Shown: piece after piece, positions 16,022 through 24,918 of the stretch | Numbering within the stretch: position 1 is the stretch's first letter | Layout of the letters: each line of letters opens with the position of its first letter | DNA from: Janthinobacterium sp. | Lineage (GTDB): Bacteria; Pseudomonadota; Gammaproteobacteria; Burkholderiales; Burkholderiaceae_D | Direction: 5' to 3' | Assembly (NCBI RefSeq): GCF_009923995.1 | Contig: NZ_RFSK01000004.1 | Coordinates: 120,145 to 184,144, forward strand | DNA: 64,000 nucleotides | Position numbers and translations under genes: made by a program | The notes under the pieces: generated by a model | Databases searched by the model: none | Told to the model about the DNA's origin: nothing | The model's input: the letters and a program-made list of their open reading frames with translations, nothing else

Positions 16022-16339
16022 AAGTTGGTCCTTTTAGAAATGGATGAAACGTTTCCACGGCTATTCGCCATTATTTGCTCAGACTAATTTTATGGAAAAT
16101 TTGGCATGATTGATGAAAAATGCGACGGACTGCATTAATTGGGGTATGAGTTGCATCCAGAGTTTTTTAGCGTAGAGTCGCTGTACCTGCCATCTAATCC
16201 AGGTACTCTACAGCGAGCTTACGCCGCATACTAGCGACCGCTTCGGGGCCTAAGCGGACATGCAACGCCATGGTGCAAGCATCGGCCTGGCCATCCCTTT
16301 CGCCGCCGTAGCGATGCCAGCACGGTGCAGGCGGCCGCC
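16022..16339. other. 318-bp AT-rich spacer with hairpin downstream of the recombinase
   Basis: The left part is AT-rich and featureless. At 16178-16216 an imperfect hairpin TCGCTGTACCT...AGGTACTCTACAGCGA lies close to the 3' end of the recombinase gene; such dyads can be att cores, but no second copy is seen in the window. On the minus strand 16274-16197 reads as a short coding-like tail (MALHVRLGPEAVAS start) that may be a gene remnant. Confidence 0.35.
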
Positions 16340-17359
16340 TCACCTCACCGGCTTGCTCTTCGCCTTCAACAAGCTGCCCGCCGCATTTTCCTCGAAACGC
16401 CCCGCCTCCTCGATATAGCCATGCACGGTGCCATCGTGGCGCCAGCCGCCCTGGCGCTTGATGGCCTGGAAATCGGCGCCGGCCCGGTGCGCGCTGGTGG
16501 CCATGCCGCGGCGCAGGCTGTGGCTCGATAATTCCGGCACGTAATCGAGCCCCGCCAGCCGGGCGCAGCTTGCCAGGATGGTGTTGATGCTGCTCGCATG
16601 CAGCGCTTTCATGCTCACATGGCCCCATTGATTAACGGTGCGCAATAGCGGCCCCGTGCGGATGTGCGCCGCGTCCAGCCAGGCGCGCAGGGCCGTGGCT
16701 GGGCAGCACACGCCGTCGCCGAAGGGAATCGCCTTGACGATGCCCTCCCCCAGCTGGTCCGTTTTCGAGCGGGGCAAGGTGATCACCAGGCCCTGTTTTT
16801 CCCAGCGCACGTCTTCCACCGTCAATCCTGCCAGTTCGCTGCGCCGGAAACCGCCAAAAAAGCCCAGCTGCAGCAAGGCGCTGTCGCGCAAGGCTTTCGT
16901 CGTGCCCAGCGCGTGCAATTTCGCCACGATGGTTTCCAGGTCTTCCAGCGGCAGGGCCTTGGCCTTCTTTTTCGGCTTGCCATGCAGGCGCGCGATGCCG
17001 GCCAGCGTCTTGCGCACGGTGGGCGTGGATGCGGGGTCGGTAAAGCCCTGGTACACATGCCACTGCGACAGGGCCGTCAGGCGCAGTGCCAGGGTGCGGG
17101 CGTTCAGGCTGTCCGCGTACGCTAGCAGGTAGCGGATGACGGCGGACTCGTCGGCGGGCAGCGCCCCGCCCCACGCCTGGAAGTGGCGGATGGAGGAACG
17201 GTAGGTGCGGCGCGTGTTGTCCGACGTGGCGGCAGCGAGAAACGCCTGGTGGCGCGCGGCCAGCTCGGCATCGATCAGGGCGCCGTGTAACGGAGCCACG
17301 GCCATGGCGGCATTTTTCGGCACGGCGGCGCCGCGTTTGGAAAGGGGCAAATCGGGCAT
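16340..17359 (-). CDS. Tyrosine recombinase (phage-integrase family)
   Basis: 339 residues. The core-binding SAM-like domain is at about 35-125 (TRRTYRSSIRHFQAW). The catalytic domain carries Arg172/173 in GGFRRSEL, Lys199 in RSKT, His280 and Arg283 in HSLRRGM, Trp306 in QGGWRHD and nucleophile Tyr315 in HGYIEEA, so it should be active. It cuts and joins DNA at a specific site. ATG 17359 lacks a clear ribosome binding site; a TTG at 17464 would extend it. It is divergent from the KfrA-type gene with a palindrome-rich spacer. No excisionase or transposition partners are seen. Confidence 0.88.
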   Translation of the reverse strand: MPDLPLSKRGAAVPKNAAMAVAPLHGALIDAELAARHQAFLAAATSDNTRRTYRSSIRHFQAWGGALPADESAVIRYLLAYADSLNARTLALRLTALSQWHVYQGFTDPASTPTVRKTLAGIARLHGKPKKKAKALPLEDLETIVAKLHALGTTKALRDSALLQLGFFGGFRRSELAGLTVEDVRWEKQGLVITLPRSKTDQLGEGIVKAIPFGDGVCCPATALRAWLDAAHIRTGPLLRTVNQWGHVSMKALHASSINTILASCARLAGLDYVPELSSHSLRRGMATSAHRAGADFQAIKRQGGWRHDGTVHGYIEEAGRFEENAAGSLLKAKSKPVR

Positions 17360-17428
17360 GGAATGGCTGAAATCGGGCTGGTGTACCGGGAAATACGCAG
17401 AATACCATGCAAACCACCCCCATAACAC

Positions 17429-17519
17429 GCGATAAGCGATCTTATCGCACCTTATATATCTCAATAATCATGAAAATTTATATCGTAATATTATGCGATA
17501 TTACGTATCATGTAATACG
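17429..17519. promoter_or_regulatory. Cluster of three palindromes between recombinase and KfrA-type gene
   Basis: Three perfect dyads: GCGATAAG-CGAT-CTTATCGC (17429-17448), CGTAATAT-TATGCG-ATATTACG (17484-17505) and CGTAT-CATGTA-ATACG (17504-17519). KfrA of plasmid R751/RK2 represses its own promoter, so these are likely operators of the divergent KfrA-like protein. The repeated, AT-rich layout also looks like an iteron or partition-type site. Confidence 0.55.
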
Positions 17520-17547
17520 TTACTAAATTTCGTTCATAGGTGATTTC

Positions 17548-18603
17548 ATGGCCCGCACCGGCATTCTGTACTCTGATGTTATGAAAGCAGCCCAAATCGT
17601 CGCTGCCGATGGGCGCAATCCCACGGTCGACAGCGTGCGCGAAGCGCTGGGCAGCACGGGCAGCAAGAGCACCATCGCGCCCCTGCTCAAGCGCTGGAAG
17701 GAAGAGTTCCAGGGCGCGGGCGCCGTGAAAACGGAGGCGGGCTTGCCGGCTGAACTGATGGAGGCGATGCGCGGCGTCTATGACAAGCAGCAGCGCGACG
17801 TGGCGCAGCAGCTGGAAACGGGCATGCAGCAGCACCGCGCGGAACGCGACGCGGCCTTGGCGCAATTGAAGAAGACGGAAGCCGAACGGCTGAAATTGAC
17901 GGAGGCGCGCGCCGCCCTCACCCAGGAATTGCGCGCCACGCAGCACGCGCTGGCGCAGCTGAAGGAAGAACACCATTTCCGCGCCGTCACCCTGGCTACC
18001 TTGCACAGCGACAACGCGGGCCTGACGCAGCGCCTGGCCGACCGGAGCGAGGAAATCGCCGCCCTGAACCGCCAGCTGGCGCAGGTGCGCTCGCAGTTCG
18101 ACCATTACCAGGAAGCGGCGGCCGCCCAGCGCAGCGAGGAACGGGCCCAGGCGCAGCAGCGGATCAGCGGGCTGGAGCAGGATAACGCCCAGATGCAGCA
18201 GCGCCTGCAGGGTCAGCAGGCGACCCTGGTGCAGCAGGACATGCGCCTGGCCCAGCTGCAGGCGGAGCAGACGCGCCTGTCCACGGAGGCGGCCGCCGAC
18301 CGCGACGCCCTGGCCACCGTGCGCCCCGAGCGCGACCAGTTCGAATTCCAGTACCTGCAGGCGGCCGCCTCCGCCGACGCCCTGCTGGCCAAGCTGGATA
18401 CGGCCTTGCAGGCGCTCAACGATGCGCGCGTGGCGCTGGCCGCGCAGGACAAACAGCTCGACTTGCTGGCGGAAAATGCGCAGGCGTCGCAGCAAAAAAT
18501 GGAAACATTGGCGCAGGAGCGCGACGGCTTGCTGCGCGAACATGCGGGCATGGCAGCACGCCTGGCCCTGCTCATGGACAGGCAGGAACAGCGCGGCGCC
18601 TGA
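17548..18603 (+). CDS. KfrA-type DNA-binding protein with long coiled coil
   Basis: 351 residues. The N-terminal KfrA_N domain (about 1-80) has the motif GRNPTVDSVREALGSTGSKSTIAPLLKRWKEEF, a helix-turn-helix with conserved Gly/Ser/Thr. From about 85 to 340 the protein is an unbroken heptad-rich coiled coil full of Gln, Ala, Glu and Arg. KfrA proteins on plasmids are autorepressors that bind many copies of a dyad and help partition. Here the gene is chromosomal-looking and divergent from a tyrosine recombinase. It ends 258 bp before the next gene; 18604-18861 shows nothing else. Confidence 0.8.
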   Translation: MARTGILYSDVMKAAQIVAADGRNPTVDSVREALGSTGSKSTIAPLLKRWKEEFQGAGAVKTEAGLPAELMEAMRGVYDKQQRDVAQQLETGMQQHRAERDAALAQLKKTEAERLKLTEARAALTQELRATQHALAQLKEEHHFRAVTLATLHSDNAGLTQRLADRSEEIAALNRQLAQVRSQFDHYQEAAAAQRSEERAQAQQRISGLEQDNAQMQQRLQGQQATLVQQDMRLAQLQAEQTRLSTEAAADRDALATVRPERDQFEFQYLQAAASADALLAKLDTALQALNDARVALAAQDKQLDLLAENAQASQQKMETLAQERDGLLREHAGMAARLALLMDRQEQRGA

Positions 18604-18861
18604 GCCGGCAAGGAACGCGATATCGGCGATGCCCGCCACGCGACGCGTGACGGCGCCGCCCTGGCAACGCCGCGATGCGGCAGCGTTCAGCGCACGGCCC
18701 GCTGCCCGCCGGCACGCAGCGCGCGTACAAAAAGCAGTGAATGCCCGGTGCCACCGGAAGTGTCACGTTTCCCATCACCCCAGCGTGGCCAGGCTGGTGC
18801 CGCCAAGCCCATGGCGGGCGCTGGCGCAGGGGCGCGCCCTGGCCGGCGCGCCATCGGCGCG

Positions 18862-19425
18862 CTACAGGCGGCGGTTCAGCACGCTGTCGATATCGTGGGT
18901 TTTCAGTTCCACCTGAAGTGTGCCATCCTGCAGCCAGTAGCCGTCGCTCCCCTGTTCCAGGGCATCCATGTCCAGCGTGCCCAGCGCTGGCGGAATGGCG
19001 CCGGCGAGCAGCCGGGCCGCGTCGTCCCACGCCGCATACAGCAGTTTCAAGTACCAGCCGTCGTCGTGGGCAAAGGCGAGGAAGCGGCCGCGCAGGGCCG
19101 GCAGCGGCGCGCGTGCGCCCTGGTGGTCGAGCATCGCGGCCACGTCCCCATCCAGGCAGGCCGGCCGCCGGCCGTGGCAATCCGCCTGCCAGTCGGCCCA
19201 GGCATGGCTGCCCCAGGCGTGCATGTCCTCGCGGGCCAGGGCAGGCAATTGCTGCGACGCCAGGGCCTGCCAGGCGGCAGCTTGCCTGGCCGTTCCCGCG
19301 CCGCCCCTGCGCAGGACGATGCCGCCGGACCCGGCCAGGGCCGGAATGACATCCCTGAATTCCAGGCCGGAAGCGACCAGCATGCGCTCGGCCGGCTCGT
19401 GCCAGATGTACAAATACTGCCTCAC
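18862..19425 (-). CDS. Hypothetical protein, last gene of three-gene operon
   Basis: 187 residues, no signal peptide. It starts VRQYLYIWHEPAERMLVASG and has a mixed alpha/beta character with Trp and Asp-rich stretches; no family recognised. The start is GTG 19425, whose last bases overlap the stop of the DUF1801 gene (GTGA), which decides the start. It is the third gene of a minus-strand operon with DUF1801 and a secreted protein gene. Confidence 0.55.
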   Translation of the reverse strand: MRQYLYIWHEPAERMLVASGLEFRDVIPALAGSGGIVLRRGGAGTARQAAAWQALASQQLPALAREDMHAWGSHAWADWQADCHGRRPACLDGDVAAMLDHQGARAPLPALRGRFLAFAHDDGWYLKLLYAAWDDAARLLAGAIPPALGTLDMDALEQGSDGYWLQDGTLQVELKTHDIDSVLNRRL

Positions 19426-19856
19426 GGGGCGGACCGCTTCGGCTTTGGCGCCGTATTCAGCGCCACGGCGGCGCGGATCAGGGCCTTGAATGCCGCGGCG
19501 TCGAGCCGTGCCCCTTCGTGCAGGTCGATGGCGCGGCGCGTGTTGCCGTCCAGGCTGGCGTTGAACAGGCCGGCCGGATCGGGCAAGGAGGCGCCTTTGG
19601 CGAAGGTGAGCTTGACGGCCTGCTTGTAGGTCTCGCCCGTGCAGATGATGCCTGCGTGCGACCACACGGGCACGCCGCGCCATTTGACTTCCTCGACCAC
19701 GTCCGGGTCCGCCTGGTGGATCAGGGCGCGCACGGCGGCCAGGGTCGTCCCCCGCCAGTCCGCCAGCGAGGCGATCTTCGCGTCGATCTGGCTGGCGGCA
19801 GGCACGGCGTCCTGCCCCCCTTCATCGGGCGGCAAGCCCGCTTCTGCTTTTTTCAT
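19422..19856 (-). CDS. DUF1801 (YdhG-like) domain protein
   Basis: 144 residues. The DUF1801 pattern is seen as LADWRGTTLAAVRALIHQADPDVVEEVKWRGVPVWSHAGIICTGETYKQAVKLTFAKGASLPDP followed by a helical tail; the fold resembles frataxin/YdhG proteins of unknown function. AAGGAGAG lies 6-8 bases before ATG 19856 and falls inside the end of the upstream gene. GTGA overlap with the following gene. Confidence 0.85.
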   Translation of the reverse strand: MKKAEAGLPPDEGGQDAVPAASQIDAKIASLADWRGTTLAAVRALIHQADPDVVEEVKWRGVPVWSHAGIICTGETYKQAVKLTFAKGASLPDPAGLFNASLDGNTRRAIDLHEGARLDAAAFKALIRAAVALNTAPKPKRSAP

Positions 19857-19859
19857 GCT

Positions 19860-20495
19860 TTAGCTCTCCTTGACTGCGCCCTCGCCTTGCCGCCCCGGTG
19901 CGGCCATGCAGGCAGCAAGCGAGTCGATGAACTCGCTCCGCAGCGCCTCGTACTGGGCATCCGTCGCGAAGTCGCGGGGATCGGCAGGCTGGTTCAGCAG
20001 GTAGGCGGTGGCCACCGTGCCGCTGGCGGCATGCAGCAGTGTATACATGCCGATGACGCCCGGCGAGTGCGCGATGCTGGCGTGATTCAATCCTAGCACT
20101 TCCACGTCATCGCGCGTGTCCGTTTCCAGCGGCCGCTGTTGCGGCAGCCTGGCCTTGGCGCTCATTTCCTCCATCTGCGCGACGATGGTGGCGCGGTCGG
20201 CGGCAAAGCTGCCAGCGGCGCTGCGCTCGATCTTCACGTTCGCGATGGGCAAGCTGCTGCTGCGAAACAGCATCAGCCGGTAGCCATCGGCCGTCGATAC
20301 CTGCCGCTCCCCCGCCGCCAGATCGACGGTGCGCGTCGTCGCGCCGGCCGGCAGGCGGTCCTGCGTCCGGGCCTGGAACTGGCCCCGCTGGATGCACCGG
20401 GCCAGCGGCGCCAAAGGGTCGGCAGCGCGGTCCTGGGCGTGGGCGCCCAGCGCGACAAGGAGCAGGGGAATGGCAAGCAAGGGGCGGTGTGTCAT
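19860..20495 (-). CDS. Secreted/periplasmic hypothetical protein
   Basis: 211 residues with a Sec signal peptide (hydrophobic 5-19, cleavage after AHA at about 20). The mature protein has an ordered middle (VDLAAGERQVSTADGYRLMLFRSSSLPIANVKIERSAAGSF) and a helical C-terminal half with one Cys. No family recognised. First gene of a three-gene operon. The 193-bp spacer upstream separates it from the VirK-like gene and holds no obvious site. Confidence 0.6.
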   Translation of the reverse strand: MTHRPLLAIPLLLVALGAHAQDRAADPLAPLARCIQRGQFQARTQDRLPAGATTRTVDLAAGERQVSTADGYRLMLFRSSSLPIANVKIERSAAGSFAADRATIVAQMEEMSAKARLPQQRPLETDTRDDVEVLGLNHASIAHSPGVIGMYTLLHAASGTVATAYLLNQPADPRDFATDAQYEALRSEFIDSLAACMAAPGRQGEGAVKES

Positions 20496-20688
20496 GGGGC
20501 AACATCCTTCATGGGGTCAGCGTGCGGGGAGCATACCCGTCCGCATTGCCAGAAGGCAAATGTTTCATGGTCATTGAGTTGCCATCCCCTACATCGCCAT
20601 GTTCTTAATATGAACTTCACCTGGCTTGCGTAGCATTCAGGCTGGCAAGGCACTCATTGTGCAGCGCCTGCCATTTCCGGGTGGACCC

Positions 20689-21675
20689 ATGACTGACATT
20701 GCTATCAATTCGCGCGCGCGCCACGGCGCCGCCCTGCCGCGCCCCGCCAGCGGCCACCGCCTGAAGGCGGCGCTGGGCGCCCTGTTCTTTCCCCGCCAGC
20801 GCACGCGCTGGCAGGCATTCCTGGACAGCATGCCAGGCCTCGGTTCCCTGGCCCAGCTGCATCCTTGCCTGCGCTTCAAGATCTACCGCCCTTACGCCTC
20901 GCGCCAGCTGGGCTGCGCGGCGCGCCTGGCCTTGCTCGAAGGCCATTACCGCTTCCTGTGGCAGGCCGGCGCCCGCGCGCTGGTGGAGCGGGCGGCGCGC
21001 CAGCCCCTCGTGCTGGCCGCCTTCGCTGGGAAGGATGGGGCGCTGTACCGCCTGCAGCTGACGGCCATCCACGACAGCTACCGCGAAGGCGAGCTGTGCC
21101 TGCGCCTGACGCGCGACGGCCGGCCCCTGTATCTGGCCAGCTTCCTCTTCCTGCCACGCGCGGACGGCGTGTCCCTGCAGCTGGGCGCCCTGCAAGGCTT
21201 GCGCTCGGAAGCGGGCAGGCTGGCCGTCAGGGAAGCGACGCGGGCCCTGCACGGCTGCCGGCCGAAAAACCTGATGGTCACGGCCCTGCGCGATGTGGGC
21301 GATTTTTTCGCCTGCAATAATGTGTTTTTGATCAGCAACGACAACCGCATCGCCCTGAATGCGCGCCGGCGCCGGCATATCGCCGCCGACTACGACCAGG
21401 CGTGGCAGGAATTGCATGCCTTGCGCATGCGCGACGGCAATTATTACCTGCCCTGTACGGCGTACAGGGCGCCCGACCTGGCCGCGGTGCCGTCGAAAAA
21501 GCGCGCCGACGCGCGGCGGCGCGGTGAATTGCTTCAATGCATGACGAATGACATGCGCGCGCAGCTGGCCGCACTGCTGCACGCGCCGGCGGCCATGCCA
21601 AGTACGCCATCTTGCCAAAACAGCCATCCTGGCGGCGAAGATGCTATGCTTTCTTTTTATCAACAACCAACTTGA
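20689..21675 (+). CDS. VirK/YbjX family (DUF535) protein
   Basis: 328 residues. The DUF535 layout is visible: HPCLRFKIYRPYASRQLG near the start, then HYRFLWQ, LYRLQLTAIHDSYREGELCLRLTRDGRPLYLASF and the conserved LGALQG...REATRALHGCRPKNLMVTALRDVG...FFACNNVFLISNDNRI. Members (YbjX, VirK of Shigella/Salmonella) are linked to envelope stress and peptide resistance; the biochemical role is unclear. Start ATG 20689 follows GGGTGG; earlier in-frame starts have no support. It ends 11 bp before the next gene. Confidence 0.85.
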   Translation: MTDIAINSRARHGAALPRPASGHRLKAALGALFFPRQRTRWQAFLDSMPGLGSLAQLHPCLRFKIYRPYASRQLGCAARLALLEGHYRFLWQAGARALVERAARQPLVLAAFAGKDGALYRLQLTAIHDSYREGELCLRLTRDGRPLYLASFLFLPRADGVSLQLGALQGLRSEAGRLAVREATRALHGCRPKNLMVTALRDVGDFFACNNVFLISNDNRIALNARRRRHIAADYDQAWQELHALRMRDGNYYLPCTAYRAPDLAAVPSKKRADARRRGELLQCMTNDMRAQLAALLHAPAAMPSTPSCQNSHPGGEDAMLSFYQQPT

Positions 21676-21686
21676 CGGAACCGACG

Positions 21687-23066
21687 ATGCCCCCACGCCT
21701 GCGCACCCTGCTGCTCCCCATCCTGTCCCTGTCCGGCGCCGCCGCCCTGGCCGCGCCCACGCTCGATGCCGCCGTGCGCGAGCGGGCGGAAACACTGGTG
21801 CGTGACGGCAAGCACGCGAGCCTCGTCATCGCCGTGATCGACGGCAATGACAGCGCCGTCTACGGCTTTGGCCGCGCGCGGCCAGGCGACGCGGGCGTGC
21901 CCGATGCGGACACCGTGTATGAAATCGGCTCCCTGACGAAAACCATGACGGGCCTGCTGCTGGCGGACGCCGTCGTGGCGGGCAAGGCGCGCCTGGACCA
22001 GCCCGTGGCCGAACTGCTGCCCGCCTACGCCATCCCTGCCCTTGCCGGCCAGAAAATCACGCTGGGGCAGCTGGCGACGCACTTTTCCGGCCTGCCGCGC
22101 CTGCCCGCCAACCTGGCGCCGGCGGACATGAACAATCCCTACGCCGACTATGGCGACGCGCAGCTGCGCAGCTTTCTGGCCGGCCATGCGCTGGCGCGCG
22201 CGCCGGGCGCCGCGTATGAATACTCGAACCTGGCGTACGGCTTGCTGGGCACGGCGCTGGCCGCGCAGGCGGGCATGTCCTACGGGGACTTGCTGCAGGC
22301 GCGCCTGTTCCGCCCGCTCGGCATGGCTTCCAGCGCGGCGGTGACGCCGCCCGCCCTGCGCGCGCGCCTGGCGCCGGGCCACCTGGGCGACGGCAAGCCG
22401 GCCGCGAACTGGGACTTCCAGGCCATCGCGGGGGCCGGCGCCGTGCGCTCCAGCGCGCGCGACATGATTGCCTACATGCAATCGTACATGCGGGCCGCCG
22501 GTCCGGCGCAGCAGCTGGCCGTGCAGCCGCGCCTGGCGCTGGCCGGCGAAGGCGACGGGGACGGCGTGAAAAAGATCGGCCTGGCGTGGATGCTGGACCG
22601 GGTCAAGGGCCAGCCGCTCGCCTGGCATAACGGGCAGACGGGCGGCTATGCCAGCTTTGCCGGCTACACCCTGGATGGCAAGCGGGGCGTGGTGGTGCTG
22701 AGCAGCACGGCGCGCGAAGTCGACGCCCTGGGCATGGGCACCTTGGTGCCCGGCAGCCTGCCGCCGCTGCCGCAGGCCGGCGCGGCGCCCAAGGAAATCG
22801 CCATCGCGCCCGCCGACCTGGCCCAGTACACGGGCCAGTACGCGCTGCTGCCCACCTTTGTCCTCACCGTGCGCCAGGGGCCGGACGGCTTGCTGGTGGG
22901 CGCCACGGGCCAGCCCGAAGCGCCCGTGTATGCCAGCGCGAAGGACACTTTCTTTTACAAGGTGGTCGAGGCGCAGCTGGTGTTCCAGCGCGATGCCCGG
23001 GGCGCCATCACCGGCCTCGTCCTGCACCAGAATGGCCAGGCCATGCCGGCCACGCGCAAGCCTTGA
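21687..23066 (+). CDS. Serine hydrolase, class C beta-lactamase/penicillin-binding-like
   Basis: 459 residues with a Sec signal peptide ending near LAA (residue 23). Serine-hydrolase motifs are intact: SLTK with Ser82/Lys85, YSN at 179-181, and HNG at 314-316 replacing KTG. The C-terminal ~90 residues form a lipocalin-like domain seen in EstB/ D-aminopeptidase-type members. It may be an esterase, peptidase or beta-lactamase. It overlaps nothing but follows DUF535 closely and is a tandem paralogue of the next gene. Confidence 0.88.
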   Translation: MPPRLRTLLLPILSLSGAAALAAPTLDAAVRERAETLVRDGKHASLVIAVIDGNDSAVYGFGRARPGDAGVPDADTVYEIGSLTKTMTGLLLADAVVAGKARLDQPVAELLPAYAIPALAGQKITLGQLATHFSGLPRLPANLAPADMNNPYADYGDAQLRSFLAGHALARAPGAAYEYSNLAYGLLGTALAAQAGMSYGDLLQARLFRPLGMASSAAVTPPALRARLAPGHLGDGKPAANWDFQAIAGAGAVRSSARDMIAYMQSYMRAAGPAQQLAVQPRLALAGEGDGDGVKKIGLAWMLDRVKGQPLAWHNGQTGGYASFAGYTLDGKRGVVVLSSTAREVDALGMGTLVPGSLPPLPQAGAAPKEIAIAPADLAQYTGQYALLPTFVLTVRQGPDGLLVGATGQPEAPVYASAKDTFFYKVVEAQLVFQRDARGAITGLVLHQNGQAMPATRKP

Positions 23067-23196
23067 TTTTTCAGTAACCATGGCATAAAACTCAGGCAAC
23101 CTTCATGTAGCGGGCCTATGCTCGGCGTTCATCCCAGCCACGTTATCCCGGGGCTGGCGTGAACTTGCCGTTCCGTTCAACTCTAGACAGGTTCCC

Positions 23197-24561
23197 ATGA
23201 CACCCACACTCGCCCTCCTTCCCCTTTGCCTGCTGGGCACGGCCGCCCTGGCCGCGCCCGTGCTGGACGATGCCGTGCGCCAGCGCGCGGAGGAACTTAC
23301 GCGCAACGGCATGCATGCCAGCATCGTCATCGCCGTCATCGACGGCAGGGACAGCGCCGTCTACGGTTTTGGCCGCGCGCAGGCAGGCAAACCCGCCAAG
23401 GCGGAGGCCAAGCCGGATGCCGACACCGTCTACCAGATCGGTTCCGTCACCAAGACCATGACGGGCCTGCTGCTGGCCGACGCCGTCGCCGCAGGCAAGG
23501 CCACCTTCGACGAACCGGTGGCGACGCTATTGCAGGGCTATACGGTGCCCGCCTTCGACGGCAAGGCCATCAGCCTGCTCGACCTGGCCACGCATTATTC
23601 CTCGCTGCCGCGCCTGCCTGACAATTTCGCGCCGGCCAACCCCGCCAATCCGTATGCCGACTACACGGAAGCGAAGCAGCGGCAGTTCCTCGCCGCCTAC
23701 CGCCTGCCGTACGCGCCGGGCACGAAATTTGACTACTCGAACATCGGCTACGCCGTGCTGGGCACGGCCCTGGCGGCGCGGGCGGGCAGCAGCTACGAGG
23801 CCCTGCTGCAGTCGCGCATCGCCGTGCCGCTGGGCATGCGCTCCACGTCGAACCAGCCCACGCACGGCATGCTGGCACGCCTGGCACCCGGCCACCTGCT
23901 GTCGGGCGAGCCGGCGCCCGCGTGGGACTTGAACGTGGTGGCGCCGGCCGGCGGCGTGTATTCCAGCGCGCGCGACATGGTTGCCTACTTACAAGCGTAC
24001 ATGTTCAAGCCCCTGCGCCCGTATGCGCTGGCCATCAAGCCGCAGCGCCCGCTGGCGCCCGGCAGCGACATCCACATCGGCCTGGCATGGCTGCTGCAGC
24101 AGCAACAGGGCCTATCCTACGCCTGGCACAGCGGCCAGACGGGCGGCTACACCAGTTACGCGGCGTTCACGACGGATGGCAAGCGGGGCGTGGTGGTCTT
24201 GACGAACACGGCCCGCAGCGTCGACGCCCTGGGCCTGTCCGCCTTGCTGCCCGGCACGCCGCTGCCGCCGCTGAAAAAGCCGCCGGCGGCCATCGCCGTG
24301 CCGCGCGCAACGCTGGCCGAATACGTGGGGGAATATCCGTCGGGGGCGGAGTTCACGCTCAGCGTCACCCTCGGCAAGGCTGGCCTGGAAGCGGCCGGCA
24401 CGGGCGTCGGCTCGGCGCCCCTGTTTGCCAGCGCGAAAGACCAGTTTTTCTTCCGCGCCATCGACGCGGAACTGGCATTTACGCGCGATGCGGCGGGCAA
24501 GATCACCGGCGCCGTGCTCACGCAGGGCGGACAGGACGTCGTCCTGCCGCGCAAGCAGTAA
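23197..24561 (+). CDS. Serine hydrolase, class C beta-lactamase-like, tandem paralogue
   Basis: 454 residues, very similar along its whole length to the preceding gene (for example GRDSAVYGFGRA, KTMTGLLLADAV, GKRGVVVL). Signal peptide ends at about residue 20. Motifs: SVTK with Ser83/Lys86, YSN and HSG. The pair looks like a local duplication followed by divergence, so the two may differ in substrate. A 130-bp spacer separates them. It is convergent with the hypothetical gene that follows. Confidence 0.88.
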   Translation: MTPTLALLPLCLLGTAALAAPVLDDAVRQRAEELTRNGMHASIVIAVIDGRDSAVYGFGRAQAGKPAKAEAKPDADTVYQIGSVTKTMTGLLLADAVAAGKATFDEPVATLLQGYTVPAFDGKAISLLDLATHYSSLPRLPDNFAPANPANPYADYTEAKQRQFLAAYRLPYAPGTKFDYSNIGYAVLGTALAARAGSSYEALLQSRIAVPLGMRSTSNQPTHGMLARLAPGHLLSGEPAPAWDLNVVAPAGGVYSSARDMVAYLQAYMFKPLRPYALAIKPQRPLAPGSDIHIGLAWLLQQQQGLSYAWHSGQTGGYTSYAAFTTDGKRGVVVLTNTARSVDALGLSALLPGTPLPPLKKPPAAIAVPRATLAEYVGEYPSGAEFTLSVTLGKAGLEAAGTGVGSAPLFASAKDQFFFRAIDAELAFTRDAAGKITGAVLTQGGQDVVLPRKQ

Positions 24562-24564
24562 GAG

Positions 24565-24918
24565 TCAAGCCGCCGGCTCGCGCATGAACCGCTCGACCCG
24601 GGCTACGAACGCCGCCCTGCTGCGCGTGCGAAATTCGCCCAGGCAGGCCTCGCTGCCGTGGACGGCCTTGCCGTGGCGGTCGTACGCCACCTTGCCCAGC
24701 TCCAGCACGAATTCGCCCTGCGGGTCGTCCTCCGGCTCGAAATGGGAATTGAAGCAGTAGCCGCTGTCGCGGCAATGCCCCCACAGCAGCAGCGCGCTGC
24801 TGAACCATTCCATGGTGTCGGGGCCGGGGTCCACCTCGAACAGGGTGTTGACGGTGATGTGCCAGCCGCCGGGCACGCGCAGCGGCTGCAGCGGATAGGG
24901 AAAACGGGGTGATCTCAT
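24565..24918 (-). CDS. Small conserved-looking hypothetical protein
   Basis: 117 residues, soluble, with GGWHITVNTLFEVDP near the start and an acidic middle (SHFEPEDDPQGEFVLELG). No family recognised. Its ATG overlaps the stop of the EAL phosphodiesterase gene (ATGA), so the two are cotranscribed and translationally coupled, hinting at a role in the same c-di-GMP pathway, though this rests only on position. Confidence 0.65.
   Translation of the reverse strand: MRSPRFPYPLQPLRVPGGWHITVNTLFEVDPGPDTMEWFSSALLLWGHCRDSGYCFNSHFEPEDDPQGEFVLELGKVAYDRHGKAVHGSEACLGEFRTRSRAAFVARVERFMREPAA

Noticed and set aside
16197..16274. Short minus-strand coding-like tail near the recombinase
   Set aside because: It may be a remnant of a lost gene, but it is only about 25 codons and cannot be matched to a family by eye.
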